Shown here in pieces: positions 13,036 through 23,800 of a DNA stretch of 64,000 nucleotides. The position numbers and the translations under genes are program-made. The stretch comes from Solenopsis invicta (lineage: Eukaryota; Arthropoda; Insecta; Hymenoptera; Formicidae). The first letter of the stretch is position 1, and the number at the start of each line of letters is the position of its first letter. The DNA is taken from the NCBI RefSeq assembly GCF_016802725.1, contig NC_052668.1:20764501-20828500 (forward strand), given 5' to 3'. Below the pieces are notes generated by a model, which did no database searches, was not told the origin of the DNA, and saw nothing but the letters and a program-made list of their open reading frames with translations.

Positions 13036-16000
13036 TTAATTAGATGACACGACGGGCATGTAAAACTTGTGCTTTGGCGTGTCTCTCGTGTGCTTGAAAG
13101 GCGCCTGTTTAGCTTCCAAAAGAGTTGCTGGACACGGTCCTCTGTGCCTAGGAACGTATTCTTTTTTATATATGCTAGAACTGACGGTACTACCATCACC
13201 CAAATTAATGTGAGATGCATTTGTTTGCCTCTGGATCCTTTCTACTTTCTGAGTATTCTGTGAGAAATTGCCATAACTCTTTGCCTCACTTTGCGAATAA
13301 AACTTCCCTGCTCCAACAGTCAGATTATCCTGTCGAACGATTCTCTGAGGGCGTTCATAGCTAGAAGAGGCCCAGGGATTGACTTCTTTAGAACTGCGAT
13401 GCAGCGAAGTCAAGCTATGTCTGTCGTTGCTCTGAGTCGAATTACTGATGTATCGTCCGCTTTCAGCCAGATTCGAAATGCTCTTGCGCTGATCCGCCGC
13501 CGTCGACGAGATCGTGTGAAGCGCCTCTGTAGAAGTAGCGGCGCCGCGTCGGTGAAGCACCGCGTTGCTGACGTCAGCCGACGAAGAGGATATCACGTTC
13601 TTGCGGTGGTGACTGAATTTCGCAGTTGAGTCTATTTGCGATCGTTCCACGCTCGTTTGCCCATTGACCGACTGCCGGAATTCCGGGCTGTTTGAATTAT
13701 ATCGCGCTTGACTAGAGATTGTGTGTTGCTCGTGCTGTTTCGTCGCGGATCTCTGTCTATTTTCCATATGTTGCGTGTTCACGAAATCGCGCATGGTCAT
13801 TTCCTGATGATGACGCTCAACGTGATGTTGTTGCTGATGTTGCTGATGTTGCTGTTTATGAAACTCACCGTGCGTAGCGTTCATAGTGTAATGAGAAGTA
13901 TCTTCCCCTCGTATGATTTGCCCTCGCTGATTTAGTCCTTCTGTGATCGATTTGTCCTCAATCCTCGATCCTCCTTGAATGGTACGACGGTCCGTGACAT
14001 GTTGCGCTTGCTGATGATGAGTGATAGTTTGGGCATTGGTGGCTCTCTGATTGGACTGAGCGGAAGTCGTTGTACGTTTTACGGTCGTAACGACAGTTCC
14101 ATCTGCCAAAGTTTGTGATTCCATGGTCTTTCTAGTATCCGATTCCATCTGACCCATCTTTGTAGCGATATCTTTTCCAGTACGCTTCGTGTAGGTATTA
14201 TAATTACGTTGATTCGTCGTAATCATCCTAGTGGTATCGTCACCAAGCGAGATAGACGATTCTACGTGCCTGCGACGATTTACCGTTCTACCGGGAGAAG
14301 GTTCATGTTTAGAAGGTGTATAACTATCTCTGGTAGTTGTTTTTGTTTCCATAGTGCCAGAGCTGATCTTTAAGTTATCTTCGTGTGACTTGATGTCTGC
14401 TCGCTCGCCACGAACTACCGTATAGGTCGACTTGTGAGATGTAGTACCTTCGAAACCGCCTGTCATCTTTAGATTATCTTCTCTTTTTACAACTTCGGCT
14501 CTCTCTGCTCTCTTAGGAGTGAAATCATCGCGTGGGCGTCCCATAAAATCACCCTCTGGCTTCAAGTTATCAGCATGACGAATCGGCGATCGTCGCTCGC
14601 CAGGACCAATCTTACCCGGAGTTCTACGCTCGAAGTCACCCTCTGGCTTCAAATTATCTGCATGTTTAATTGGCGATCTTCTCTCCGCGGGGCCGACCAC
14701 GGTCTGAGGTCTGTCGAGAGAGAAATCTCCTTCTGGCCGTAGATTGTCCGGATGTTTTTTAATCGGTACGCGCTCACCAACTACGTGCACATAATCATCC
14801 TTACGACGCACGTCGATAAATTCACCTTCCATTCTGAGATTATCCTCGCGTCTCTTAACATCCACTTTCTCCACTCTCGTAATTTTCTTATAGTCATCTC
14901 TCGAACGATGAATGTCCATTTGTCCCTCCATGCGCAGATGATCCTCATGCCGACGTACTTCCGCGCGTTCTCCGTTTACATACTTATAATCGTCCTTTGG
15001 AGATATTTCCATTTCACCTTCGGGACGAAGATTATCCTGAGGTTTTTTAACTGGCGAACGATCTCCTCTCTTTGGAGTAAAGTCGTCCTTAGGCACCATG
15101 TAAACAACATCTCCTTCGAGATGCAGATTGTCTTCGTGTTTGATAAGAGTTCTTCGTTCAGCCGGTTCCACCTTCTTCGGGAAACGTTTCGCGAATTCTC
15201 CTTCGGGAACGTGAAGATTATCCTTTGGTTTCTTCACATCTGCCCGATCACCCTTTAACGGAGTATCTTCTTTAGGTCTGCCAACAAAAACTCCATCTAA
15301 ATGAAGATTATCAGAATGTTTGATCGGAGAACGTCGTTCAGCGGGACCAATTGGTTTCTTCTCCGGCCTTTCAAAATCACCTTCTGGTCGCAAGTTGTCT
15401 TGAGGCTTTCTGATATCGGCTCTATCACCTTTCTTCGGTGCTTCTTCCTTCGGTCTAGATGTGAATTCGCCTTCGGGCTTCAAGTTATCGTTTGGCTTCA
15501 TTACAACGGGCCTTTCAGCAGGTTTAAATTCTTTAGGCAGAGGTCTTTCAAATTCACCTTCAGGTCTCAGATTATCAGAATATTTGATCGGAGAACGTCG
15601 TTCAGCGGGACCAATTGGTTTCTTCTCCGGTCTTTCAAAGTCGCCCTCAGGTCGCAAATTGTCTTGTGGCTTTCTGACATCGGCTTTGTCACCTTTCTTC
15701 GGCGCTTTTTCCTTTGATCTAAATACGAACTCGCCCTCGGGCTTTAAGTTATCGTGTGGCTTCTTTACAACAGGTCTTTCCGCAGGTTTGTATTGTTCAG
15801 GCCGAGGTCTCTCAAATTCGCCTTCCGGTTTTAGATTATCAGAATGTTTGATCGGAGAACGTCGTTCAGCGGGACCAATTGGCTTCTTTTCCGGTCTTTC
15901 AAAATCACCTTCCGGCCGCAAATTGTCTTTCGGTTTTTTCACGTCAGCTCTTTCTCCTTTTTTAGGCGCTTCTTCTCTCGGCCTAGATACAAACTCGCCT

Positions 16001-19000
16001 TCTGGCTTCAGGTTATCATGTGGTTTCTTTACAACTGGTTTTTCGGCAGGTTTGAATTTTTCAGGCTGAGGTCTTTCGAATTCACCTTCTGGTTTCAGAT
16101 TGTCAGAATGTTTAATTGGCGTACGTCTCTCTGCAGGACCGATTGGTTTTTTCTCTGGCCTTTCAAAATCACCTTCCGGTCGCAAATTATCTTTTGGTTT
16201 TTTCACGTCAGCTCTCTCTCCTTTTTTAGGTGCTTCTTCCTTAGGTCGACGTACGAAATCGCCTTCTGGTTTCAAATTATCATCCGGCTTTTTAATTTCA
16301 GGTCTCTCTGCTTTCTTCGGCGAGTAATCATCTTTCGGACGGCCTTCGAATGGACCTTCTGGTTTTAAATTGTCACGATGTTTAACAACGTCCATGCGTT
16401 CACCTTTAACGACTTTGAAATCATCTCGCGTTCTTGTATCAATAAATTCACCTTCCATACGTAAATTGTCTTGATATTTAGTAATTTCAGTTCTTTCACG
16501 TATTAAGAAATCGGTATATTCATCCCTTGATCTATACGTTTCTATATCTCCCTCCATACGTAAATTGTCCGTATGTTTAACAACTTCCATGCGCTCTCCA
16601 CGCACCGGTCGATAGTCATCTTTTGGTCGACCTTCGAATGGCCCTTCCGGTCTTAGATTATCCGTAGGTCTTTTAACATCAGCGCGATCACCTTTCGTAG
16701 GTATGAAATCTTCTTTCGGTTTACCAATAAAATCACCTTCCGGTTTCAGATTATCAGAATGTTTAATCGGAGAACGCCGTTCAGCAGGACCAATTGGTTT
16801 CTTTTCCGGCCTTTCAAAGCTACCTTCTGGTCGCAAGTTATCTTGTGGTTTTTTGACATCAGCTCTGTCACCTTTCTTCGGTGCTTCGTCTTTTGGTCTA
16901 GATACGAAATCACCTTCTGGCTTCAAGTTATCGTGTGGCTTCTTTACGACTGGTCTTTCGGCAGGTTTAAATTCTTCAGGCTGCGGTCTCTCGAATTCGC
17001 CTTCTGGTTTCAGATTATCAGAATGTTTAATCGGAGAACGTCGTTCAGCAGGACCAATTGGCTTCTTTTCCGGCCTTTCAAAGTTACCTTCTGGTCGCAA
17101 GTTGTCTTGTGGCTTTCTGACATCGGCTCTGTCACCCCTCTTTGGTACTTCTTCTTTTGGTCTAGATACGAACTCACCTTCTGGTTTCAAGTTATCATGT
17201 GGCTTCTTTACAATTGGTCTTTCGGCAGGTTTAAATTCTTCAGGCTGCGGTCTCTCGAACTCGCCTTCTGGTTTCAGATTATCAGAATGTTTAATCGGGG
17301 TTCGTCTCTCTGCTGGACCAATTGGTTTTTTCTCTGGTCTCTCAAAATTACCTTCTGGTCGCAAGTTGTCTTGTGGCTTTCTGACATCAGCTCTGTCACC
17401 CTTCTTTGGTGCTTCTTCTTTTGATCTAGATATAAACTCGCCTTCTGGCTTCAAGTTATCGTGTGGTTTTTTTACAACAGGTCTCTCAGCAGGTTTAAAT
17501 TCTTCAGGCCGAGGTCTCTCAAAATCACCTTCCGGTTTCAGATTATCAGAATGTTTGATCGGAGAACGTCGTTCAGCGGGACCAATTGGCTTCTTTTCTG
17601 GTCTTTCAAAATCACCTTCTGGTCGCAAATTGTCTTGTGGCTTTCTGACATCGGCTCTGTCACCCTTCTTCGGTTCTTCTTCCTTCGGTCTAGATATGAA
17701 TTTGCCTTCTGGCTTTAAATTATCATGCGGCTTCTTTACGACGGGCCTTTCAGCAGGTTTGTATTCTTCAGGCTGCGGTCTCTCGAACTCGCCTTCTGGT
17801 TTCAGATTATCAGAATGTTTAATCGGGGTTCGTCTCTCTGCTGGACTGATTGGTTTTTTCTCTGGTCTTTCAAAATCACCTTCTGGCCGCAAGTTGTCTT
17901 TTGGTTTTTTTACGTCAGCTCTCTCTCCTTTTTTAGGTGCTTCTTCCTTAGGTCGACGTACGAAATCGCCTTCTGGTTTCAAATTATCATCCGGCTTTTT
18001 AATTTCAGGTCTCTCAGCTCTCTTAGGCAAGTAATCGTCTTTAGGACGACCTTCGAATGGACCTTCTGGTTTTAAATTATCACGATGTTTAACAACGTCC
18101 ATGCGTTCGCCTTTAACGACTTTAAAATCATCTCGCGTTCTTGTATCAATAAATTCACCTTCCATACGTAAATTGTCTTGATATTTAGTAATTTCAGTTC
18201 TTTCGCGTATTAAGAAATCGGTATATTCATCTCTGGATCTATATGTTTCTATATCTCCTTCCATACGCAAATTGTCCGTGCGTTTAACAACGTCCATGCG
18301 TTCTCCACGCACCGGGCGATAGTCATCTTTTGGACGACCTTCGAATGGACCTTCCGGTCTTAGATTATCCGTAGGTCTTTTAACTTCAGCGCGATCACCT
18401 TTTGTAGGTATGAAATCTTGTTTTGGTCCAGCAATAAATTCACCTTCCGGCTTAAGATTATCTGGATGTTTCACCGGTGTTCGTTTCTCGGCTGGAGCAT
18501 ATTTTCCAGGACGTGGTCTCTCAAATGTACCTTCTGGCCTCAAATTGTCTACTGGTTTTTTAACTTCTGGTTTTTCTGCTGGGCGATAACCATCCTGACG
18601 AGGTCGTTCAAATTTGCCTTCTGGTCGAAGATTATCCGGATGTTTAATTGGAGTACGTCTTTCTGCTGGACCAATAGATGATTTCTCTGGTCTCTCAAAG
18701 TCGCCTTCGGGACGTAAATTATCTTCCGGACGTTTCACTTCAGGGCGTTCGGCACGCTTGGGCAAATAATCATCTTTAGGGCGAGCATCGAACGGACCTT
18801 CCGGTCGTAAGTTATCTTCAGGACGTTTAACATCGGCACGTTCTCCTTTGGTCGGTCTGTAATCATCCTTAGGTCTTCCTACGAAGTCACCTTCTGGGCG
18901 AAGATTATCGTCATGTTTAATGGGCGTTCTACGTTCAGCAGGTCTGAATGGCTCAACTTTTTTATCCGGAAATTCTCCTTCTGGGAATAAATTATCCGGA

Positions 19001-20826
19001 TGGCGAACGATAGATGCTCTATCACCAGGACCATAAGGTATCGGCTCAGGTCTTTCGAAGTCTCCTTCAGGATACAAGTTATCCAAATGTCTGATTGGAG
19101 TGCGTTTCTCGCCAGGTATATACTTGTCTTTTGGACGATCCGTAAAATGACCTTCAGGCCGTAAATTGTCTTTCGGTCGCTTCACTTCAGGGCGTTCCGC
19201 TGTCTTTGGAGTAAAATCATCTTTAGGGCGAGCATCGAACGGACCCTCCGGTCGTAAGTTATCTTCAGGACGTTTAACATCGGCACGTTCCCCTTTGGTC
19301 GGTCTGTAATCATCCTTAGGTCTTCCTACGAAGTCACCTTCTGGGCGAAGATTATCGTCATGTTTAATGGGCGTTCTACGTTCAGCAGGTCTGAATGGCT
19401 CGACTTTTTTATCCGGAAATTTTCCTTCTGGGAATAAATTATCTGGATGGCGAACGATAGATGCTCTATCACCAGGACCATAAGGTATCGGCTCAGGTCT
19501 TTCGAAGTCTCCTTCAGGATACAAGTTATCCAAATGTCTGATTGGAGTGCGTTTCTCGCCAGGTATATACTTGTCTTTTGGACGATCCGTAAAATGACCT
19601 TCAGGCCGTAAATTGTCTTTCGGTCGCTTCACTTCAGGGCGTTCCGCTGTCTTTGGAGTAAAATCATCTTTAGGGCGAGCATCGAACGGACCCTCCGGTC
19701 GTAAGTTATCTTCAGGACGTTTAACATCGGCACGTTCCCCTTTGGTCGGTCTGTAATCATCCTTAGGTCTTCCTACGAAGTCACCTTCTGGGCGAAGATT
19801 ATCGTCATGTTTAATGGGCGTTCTACGTTCAGCAGGTCTGAATGGCTCGACTTTTTTATCCGGAAATTTTCCTTCTGGGAATAAATTATCTGGATGGCGA
19901 ACGATAGATGCTCTATCACCAGGACCATAAGGCATCGGCTCAGGTCTTTCGAAATCTCCTTCAGGATACAAGTTATCCAAATGTTTGATTGGAGTGCGTT
20001 TCTCGCCGGGTGTATATTTGTCTTTTGGACGATCCGTAAAATGACCTTCAGGCCGTAAATTGTCTTTCGGTCGCTTCACTTCAGGGCGTTCCGCTGTCTT
20101 CGGAACAAAATCATCTTTTGGACGTCCTTGAAACGGTCCTTCTGGTTTCAAATTATCCTGTGGTCTTTTAACATCAGCTCGCTCTCCTTTGGTTGGCCGA
20201 TAATCATCCTTAGGTCGTCCTTCGAATGGTCCCTCAGGCCGTAAGTTATCTTCTGGTCGTTTTATTTCATAGCGCTCGCCACGCTTAGGTGCATAATCAT
20301 CTTTAGGGCGGCCTTCGAATGGTCCTTCAGGTCTTAAGTTATCCTCAGGGCGTCTGACATCAGCGCGTTCACCTCTGGTAGGTTTGTAATCATCTTTAGG
20401 TCGTCCTTCGAACGGTCCTTCAGGGCGCAAGTTATCCTCTGGCTTTTTCACTTCGTAGCGTTCACCGTGCTTAGGTGTATAATCATCTTTAGGTCGTCCT
20501 TCGAATGGTCCTGTAGGTTTTAAATTATCTTTAGGCTTTTGTGGTTCTGGTCTGCGCAGCAATATTGGTGTGATGTAATCATCCTTTGTGTGAGGCAATG
20601 CTTCGAAGGATCCTTCAGGTTTCAAATTGTCAGCTCTTTTAATAACAGTGATATTTTTATAATCTGTCTGATCATAAGTTCGAAATTGCTCTTGAGAGGT
20701 GGTAGTACTGTCAGTGATATCAGTTTTGCTATAAAACCGATCGATATCTTCAGGATATTTTGGTCGCCACTGAGGTTCACGTTCGATAACATGAGTCTGG
20801 AAATCTTCCTTGATATGAGAAGTACC
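13036..20826 (-). CDS. Exon 6 of the SAXO-like gene: about 70 DNLxPEGxF modules and C-terminal tail
   Basis: This uninterrupted 7791-base exon encodes 2596 residues and ends at TAA (13036-13038). The acceptor is TGATCTTACAG, before GTSHIKEDF. About 70 modules of 29-33 residues follow, with consensus DNLxPEGxF, then RPKDDYxP or ERPxxxxxxPAER, then a basic stretch such as VKKP or PIKH. Variants with RMEG in place of RPEG (DNLRMEGEFIDTRTRDDF) occur twice in the array middle and again near its end. After about residue 3960 the protein turns Q/H/S-rich, with HQQHQQQHH runs, then ends in EYVPRHRGPCP and PKHKFYMP. Long plus-strand reading frames over this exon are shadows of the repeats. Confidence 0.93.
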   Translation of the reverse strand, partial: GTSHIKEDFQTHVIEREPQWRPKYPEDIDRFYSKTDITDSTTTSQEQFRTYDQTDYKNITVIKRADNLKPEGSFEALPHTKDDYITPILLRRPEPQKPKDNLKPTGPFEGRPKDDYTPKHGERYEVKKPEDNLRPEGPFEGRPKDDYKPTRGERADVRRPEDNLRPEGPFEGRPKDDYAPKRGERYEIKRPEDNLRPEGPFEGRPKDDYRPTKGERADVKRPQDNLKPEGPFQGRPKDDFVPKTAERPEVKRPKDNLRPEGHFTDRPKDKYTPGEKRTPIKHLDNLYPEGDFERPEPMPYGPGDRASIVRHPDNLFPEGKFPDKKVEPFRPAERRTPIKHDDNLRPEGDFVGRPKDDYRPTKGERADVKRPEDNLRPEGPFDARPKDDFTPKTAERPEVKRPKDNLRPEGHFTDRPKDKYIPGEKRTPIRHLDNLYPEGDFERPEPIPYGPGDRASIVRHPDNLFPEGKFPDKKVEPFRPAERRTPIKHDDNLRPEGDFVGRPKDDYRPTKGERADVKRPEDNLRPEGPFDARPKDDFTPKTAERPEVKRPKDNLRPEGHFTDRPKDKYIPGEKRTPIRHLDNLYPEGDFERPEPIPYGPGDRASIVRHPDNLFPEGEFPDKKVEPFRPAERRTPIKHDDNLRPEGDFVGRPKDDYRPTKGERADVKRPEDNLRPEGPFDARPKDDYLPKRAERPEVKRPEDNLRPEGDFERPEKSSIGPAERRTPIKHPDNLRPEGKFERPRQDGYRPAEKPEVKKPVDNLRPEGTFERPRPGKYAPAEKRTPVKHPDNLKPEGEFIAGPKQDFIPTKGDRAEVKRPTDNLRPEGPFEGRPKDDYRPVRGERMDVVKRTDNLRMEGDIETYRSRDEYTDFLIRERTEITKYQDNLRMEGEFIDTRTRDDFKVVKGERMDVVKHRDNLKPEGPFEGRPKDDYLPKRAERPEIKKPDDNLKPEGDFVRRPKEEAPKKGERADVKKPKDNLRPEGDFERPEKKPISPAERRTPIKHSDNLKPEGEFERPQPEEYKPAERPVVKKPHDNLKPEGKFISRPKEEEPKKGDRADVRKPQDNLRPEGDFERPEKKPIGPAERRSPIKHSDNLKPEGDFERPRPEEFKPAERPVVKKPHDNLKPEGEFISRSKEEAPKKGDRADVRKPQDNLRPEGNFERPEKKPIGPAERRTPIKHSDNLKPEGEFERPQPEEFKPAERPIVKKPHDNLKPEGEFVSRPKEEVPKRGDRADVRKPQDNLRPEGNFERPEKKPIGPAERRSPIKHSDNLKPEGEFERPQPEEFKPAERPVVKKPHDNLKPEGDFVSRPKDEAPKKGDRADVKKPQDNLRPEGSFERPEKKPIGPAERRSPIKHSDNLKPEGDFIGKPKEDFIPTKGDRADVKRPTDNLRPEGPFEGRPKDDYRPVRGERMEVVKHTDNLRMEGDIETYRSRDEYTDFLIRERTEITKYQDNLRMEGEFIDTRTRDDFKVVKGERMDVVKHRDNLKPEGPFEGRPKDDYSPKKAERPEIKKPDDNLKPEGDFVRRPKEEAPKKGERADVKKPKDNLRPEGDFERPEKKPIGPAERRTPIKHSDNLKPEGEFERPQPEKFKPAEKPVVKKPHDNLKPEGEFVSRPREEAPKKGERADVKKPKDNLRPEGDFERPEKKPIGPAERRSPIKHSDNLKPEGEFERPRPEQYKPAERPVVKKPHDNLKPEGEFVFRSKEKAPKKGDKADVRKPQDNLRPEGDFERPEKKPIGPAERRSPIKYSDNLRPEGEFERPLPKEFKPAERPVVMKPNDNLKPEGEFTSRPKEEAPKKGDRADIRKPQDNLRPEGDFERPEKKPIGPAERRSPIKHSDNLHLDGVFVGRPKEDTPLKGDRADVKKPKDNLHVPEGEFAKRFPKKVEPAERRTLIKHEDNLHLEGDVVYMVPKDDFTPKRGDRSPVKKPQDNLRPEGEMEISPKDDYKYVNGERAEVRRHEDHLRMEGQMDIHRSRDDYKKITRVEKVDVKRREDNLRMEGEFIDVRRKDDYVHVVGERVPIKKHPDNLRPEGDFSLDRPQTVVGPAERRSPIKHADNLKPEGDFERRTPGKIGPGERRSPIRHADNLKPEGDFMGRPRDDFTPKRAERAEVVKREDNLKMTGGFEGTTSHKSTYTVVRGERADIKSHEDNLKISSGTMETKTTTRDSYTPSKHEPSPGRTVNRRRHVESSISLGDDTTRMITTNQRNYNTYTKRTGKDIATKMGQMESDTRKTMESQTLADGTVVTTVKRTTTSAQSNQRATNAQTITHHQQAQHVTDRRTIQGGSRIEDKSITEGLNQRGQIIRGEDTSHYTMNATHGEFHKQQHQQHQQQHHVERHHQEMTMRDFVNTQHMENRQRSATKQHEQHTISSQARYNSNSPEFRQSVNGQTSVERSQIDSTAKFSHHRKNVISSSSADVSNAVLHRRGAATSTEALHTISSTAADQRKSISNLAESGRYISNSTQSNDRHSLTSLHRSSKEVNPWASSSYERPQRIVRQDNLTVGAGKFYSQSEAKSYGNFSQNTQKVERIQRQTNASHINLGDGSTVSSSIYKKEYVPRHRGPCPATLLEAKQAPFKHTRDTPKHKFYMPVVSSN

Positions 20827-23800
20827 CTGTAAGATCATTTTAAAGAATAATGAAGAAACAGTAGTCACATATACATAAACATTCCGATTAAAATTTAAAA
20901 TGTATTAAAATTAAAATTAAAAATTTATTTTATTGTTAAACGTGCTCACCGTAAATTCACCCTCTCCTACGGTGAGATTATCCGTTCGTTTAATGATCTC
21001 AGCGCGTTGGATGCTACGATGATCAATGTATTGCGATCGCGTTGTTGTTTCATCAATAAAATCACCCTCTATCTTCGTAAAAGTATTACGACGTATCGGG
21101 GTTGGTCGTTCGCCAGGAATGCCGGTGAAAACCAGCTCGGCCGTTGTTGTAGCTAGAAAATTATACAAAATTATTTTTTTTTTTCTTTATACTGAACATA
21201 AACAGTTTTACAAAAGGACATTTATTTTGATATACATAAAAGCAAGATTGATTATAAGGTCAAATTTATAAAAAAATTTATTAATGGACAAGCAAAATTA
21301 AATGAGTATTGTAACTTACTGTCAAAATCTCCTTCGAATTTTAAGTTATCCTGCGGTTTTGTGATTGGCGCTCGTTCGCCATATTTCGGAGCTTCCTCTC
21401 GAGGTTTGCCGACAAAATCGCCTTCCGGTTTGAGATTGTCTTTTGGTTTCTTGATCGGTGCTCTCTCCCCTTTAGTAGCCCCATAATCGGTTCGCCTCTG
21501 CCCGATAAATTCACCCTCTGTATGTAAGTGGTCTTCATGATAAAATTTCATTTGTTTCTCCACGTGCTTTTCATCATAATCTTGACGGTAGGAAGTCGCA
21601 ATGTGCATCGATTCTTCATGAGGCAGCTCCAAATGTTCTTGAGGCCAATTGTGCGGGCAACGATGACGTCTGAAATATTATCATTTGTTAGAATACAAAA
21701 ACAGATATAATAATATTTCTCAGATCGCGTAAAGAACAAGCACACTTTAATAAGTATCCTTGCTTATTTAAACAAAAGCAATAATCTTTAAACAATTGCA
21801 TTTTATTTAAAAGAAGTACTATATTTTATTAAACAAAACTCCGTCCATTCTTATTGCATTTACATGTTTGTTTAATATTAATAAAAAGGAGGGAAAGCGT
21901 TCGTAAAAAATTCTTGTTATTTTCCTTTATATTCGTTCGAATAAAGCTGGTGCGTAACAAAGGCTTGGCTGCATATAGAGATTTAAATATGACGTAAAAG
22001 GGCATCAATCCTTTTATAATGAGTATAAAGGTCTTGTGATTTTAAATGTCTTGTTATTCTCAAAGTTAGTATTTGTAGCACGCCAATAGATACAGAGACA
22101 AAATTGTAATCATATTGCAATTTGTTACAATCATTTCTCTCAATATATAGCGTTTTAAAATATCGTATCCAATTACCTTAATATTATATTATATATTATT
22201 ATTTAAAAACAAATTTCACTTAACAATAAAAGTAACAATATAATAAATAAATTCTGTGTTTTGTTTAACGAGAAATAATTTAATTAACTCTAAATATTTA
22301 CTATAATGCGAGTTCGTTTCATACGTGACGCAGTAAAGGAAGCCTTTATTAGTCAGACAACGCAGCATACGTATTAACGAGATGCGTTCTCACGTAAATC
22401 GAGTTGTTATTGGTACATATTCAATTAATTAAACATTCTTCGGCTTGATTACAAGAATACTAATTAAGTTCTTTACAATGCAATTGCATCGGAAGTTTTA
22501 GATACCTTCGTCTCTATAATTTAATATAATTCAGAGTATACACTTAAAATTTTATCGAACGACGAATGACGTTTCTTTCGATGTTGATCGTATTAATTAG
22601 GGAAGAACTTTCTCTTTTCCATGAAAGGTACGAATTGCATTCTGTTGATGATGCTTTCGATTGGCATCGGTTAATTATTATAGATAGTATAAGAAAAAGC
22701 AACGCGGTATTCTTGCCAATTTTTTTATGCAAAGCAATTTAATTTATTTGGATTTGTTATGAGATTTCCTATTTCTGTATAACTACATTAAGCAGTGTCA
22801 AAATCCGTTCTTATTGCTCCTTTCGTTTCTCTACTTCGCAGTTGGGTATTACGAAACGCAATTCCGTAAAAGCCAGACTTGGTCAAAGTCGAGTGGCGTC
22901 ATGTATTTTTTTTTCTTTTTATTGGATAAAATCATGTTACATGACACATTATGAACATCTCTTTAGAGCCGCGTTAAACCAGAGGAGAGAAGTTTTAGCA
23001 GACCTCAAAGTTAAGCAGACTTACGTAGAAATTTCCAACGACTAATCGCTTGCGAGTAGACGAACCGCAATTACTTCTTGAGACGGCCACGACACGACTA
23101 ATTTTCTACGAACTTATACCTCTCACCTGCGAATCTATCTACGCTATGAGTCTATTTGGGTCAAGATTTTCAATCTAACAAAATGGAATTTATATATAAA
23201 ATTTCTCATAATTATTGCAAAAAATTATAAATTAAAAGCTTAAATAAAAATATGAAATTTATTTAAATATTAAGACAATTTTTCTCTCCAACCAATATTT
23301 TGAAAAAATTTCAAAGACATTAAACGGTATATTAATTCTCGTAATAAACCGCTTTTTTGGAAGAAATAATAAGTACTTTTCAAAAATGATGTCTAACACA
23401 ATTATCGAAGCTGTATGGTAAATTTGTTTGATTCGTCACCGCCATGCAAAGCTACGTAGGTTGGAAAGTTCGAATAAGGAAGGAATCGTGCGATGACTTG
23501 CCATCGTCCAGAACAACTTGCCATAAAAGGTTGTGTCTCGTGTCCTACTTTCGTATATTATGCACATACGAGTATATATAGCATTTAAAAAAATATATAT
23601 GTAGCATTTTTTAAATCAAAAAATTTACTTTGATACTGTTTTACTTTGATACTGCTTTTTTAAAAGATATGTTATCTTAATTTTTTTAATAACAAAAATT
23701 GAATTAATTAATCAGAAATTTATTACAAATAAAGATATTCTTGATAATTAAAAATAATTTAATGAAAAGAATGAAAACTTCTAGTAACGAAGTAATAGTT

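Larger units (their letters stand above)
14340..20640 (-). repeat. Coding tandem array of about 70 Mn-like modules (about 90 bp each)
   Basis: By direct reading there are about 70 consecutive modules, each marked by DNL (once DHL) and usually EG three residues later. Module length clusters at 29, 30 and 31 residues. Different module types follow one another in fixed order, giving higher-order units of three (about 88 residues), five (149 residues) and nineteen (569 residues). Every insertion must keep the frame, and the array shows no frameshift or stop. Confidence 0.95.

Noticed and set aside
16703..18034. 443-codon plus-strand open frame over exon 6, and similar frames at 15301-16368 and 16759-18075
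   Set aside because: They are antisense shadows. The minus-strand repeats are rich in Lys, Pro, Glu and Arg codons, whose complements rarely make stops, so long repetitive antisense frames appear automatically.
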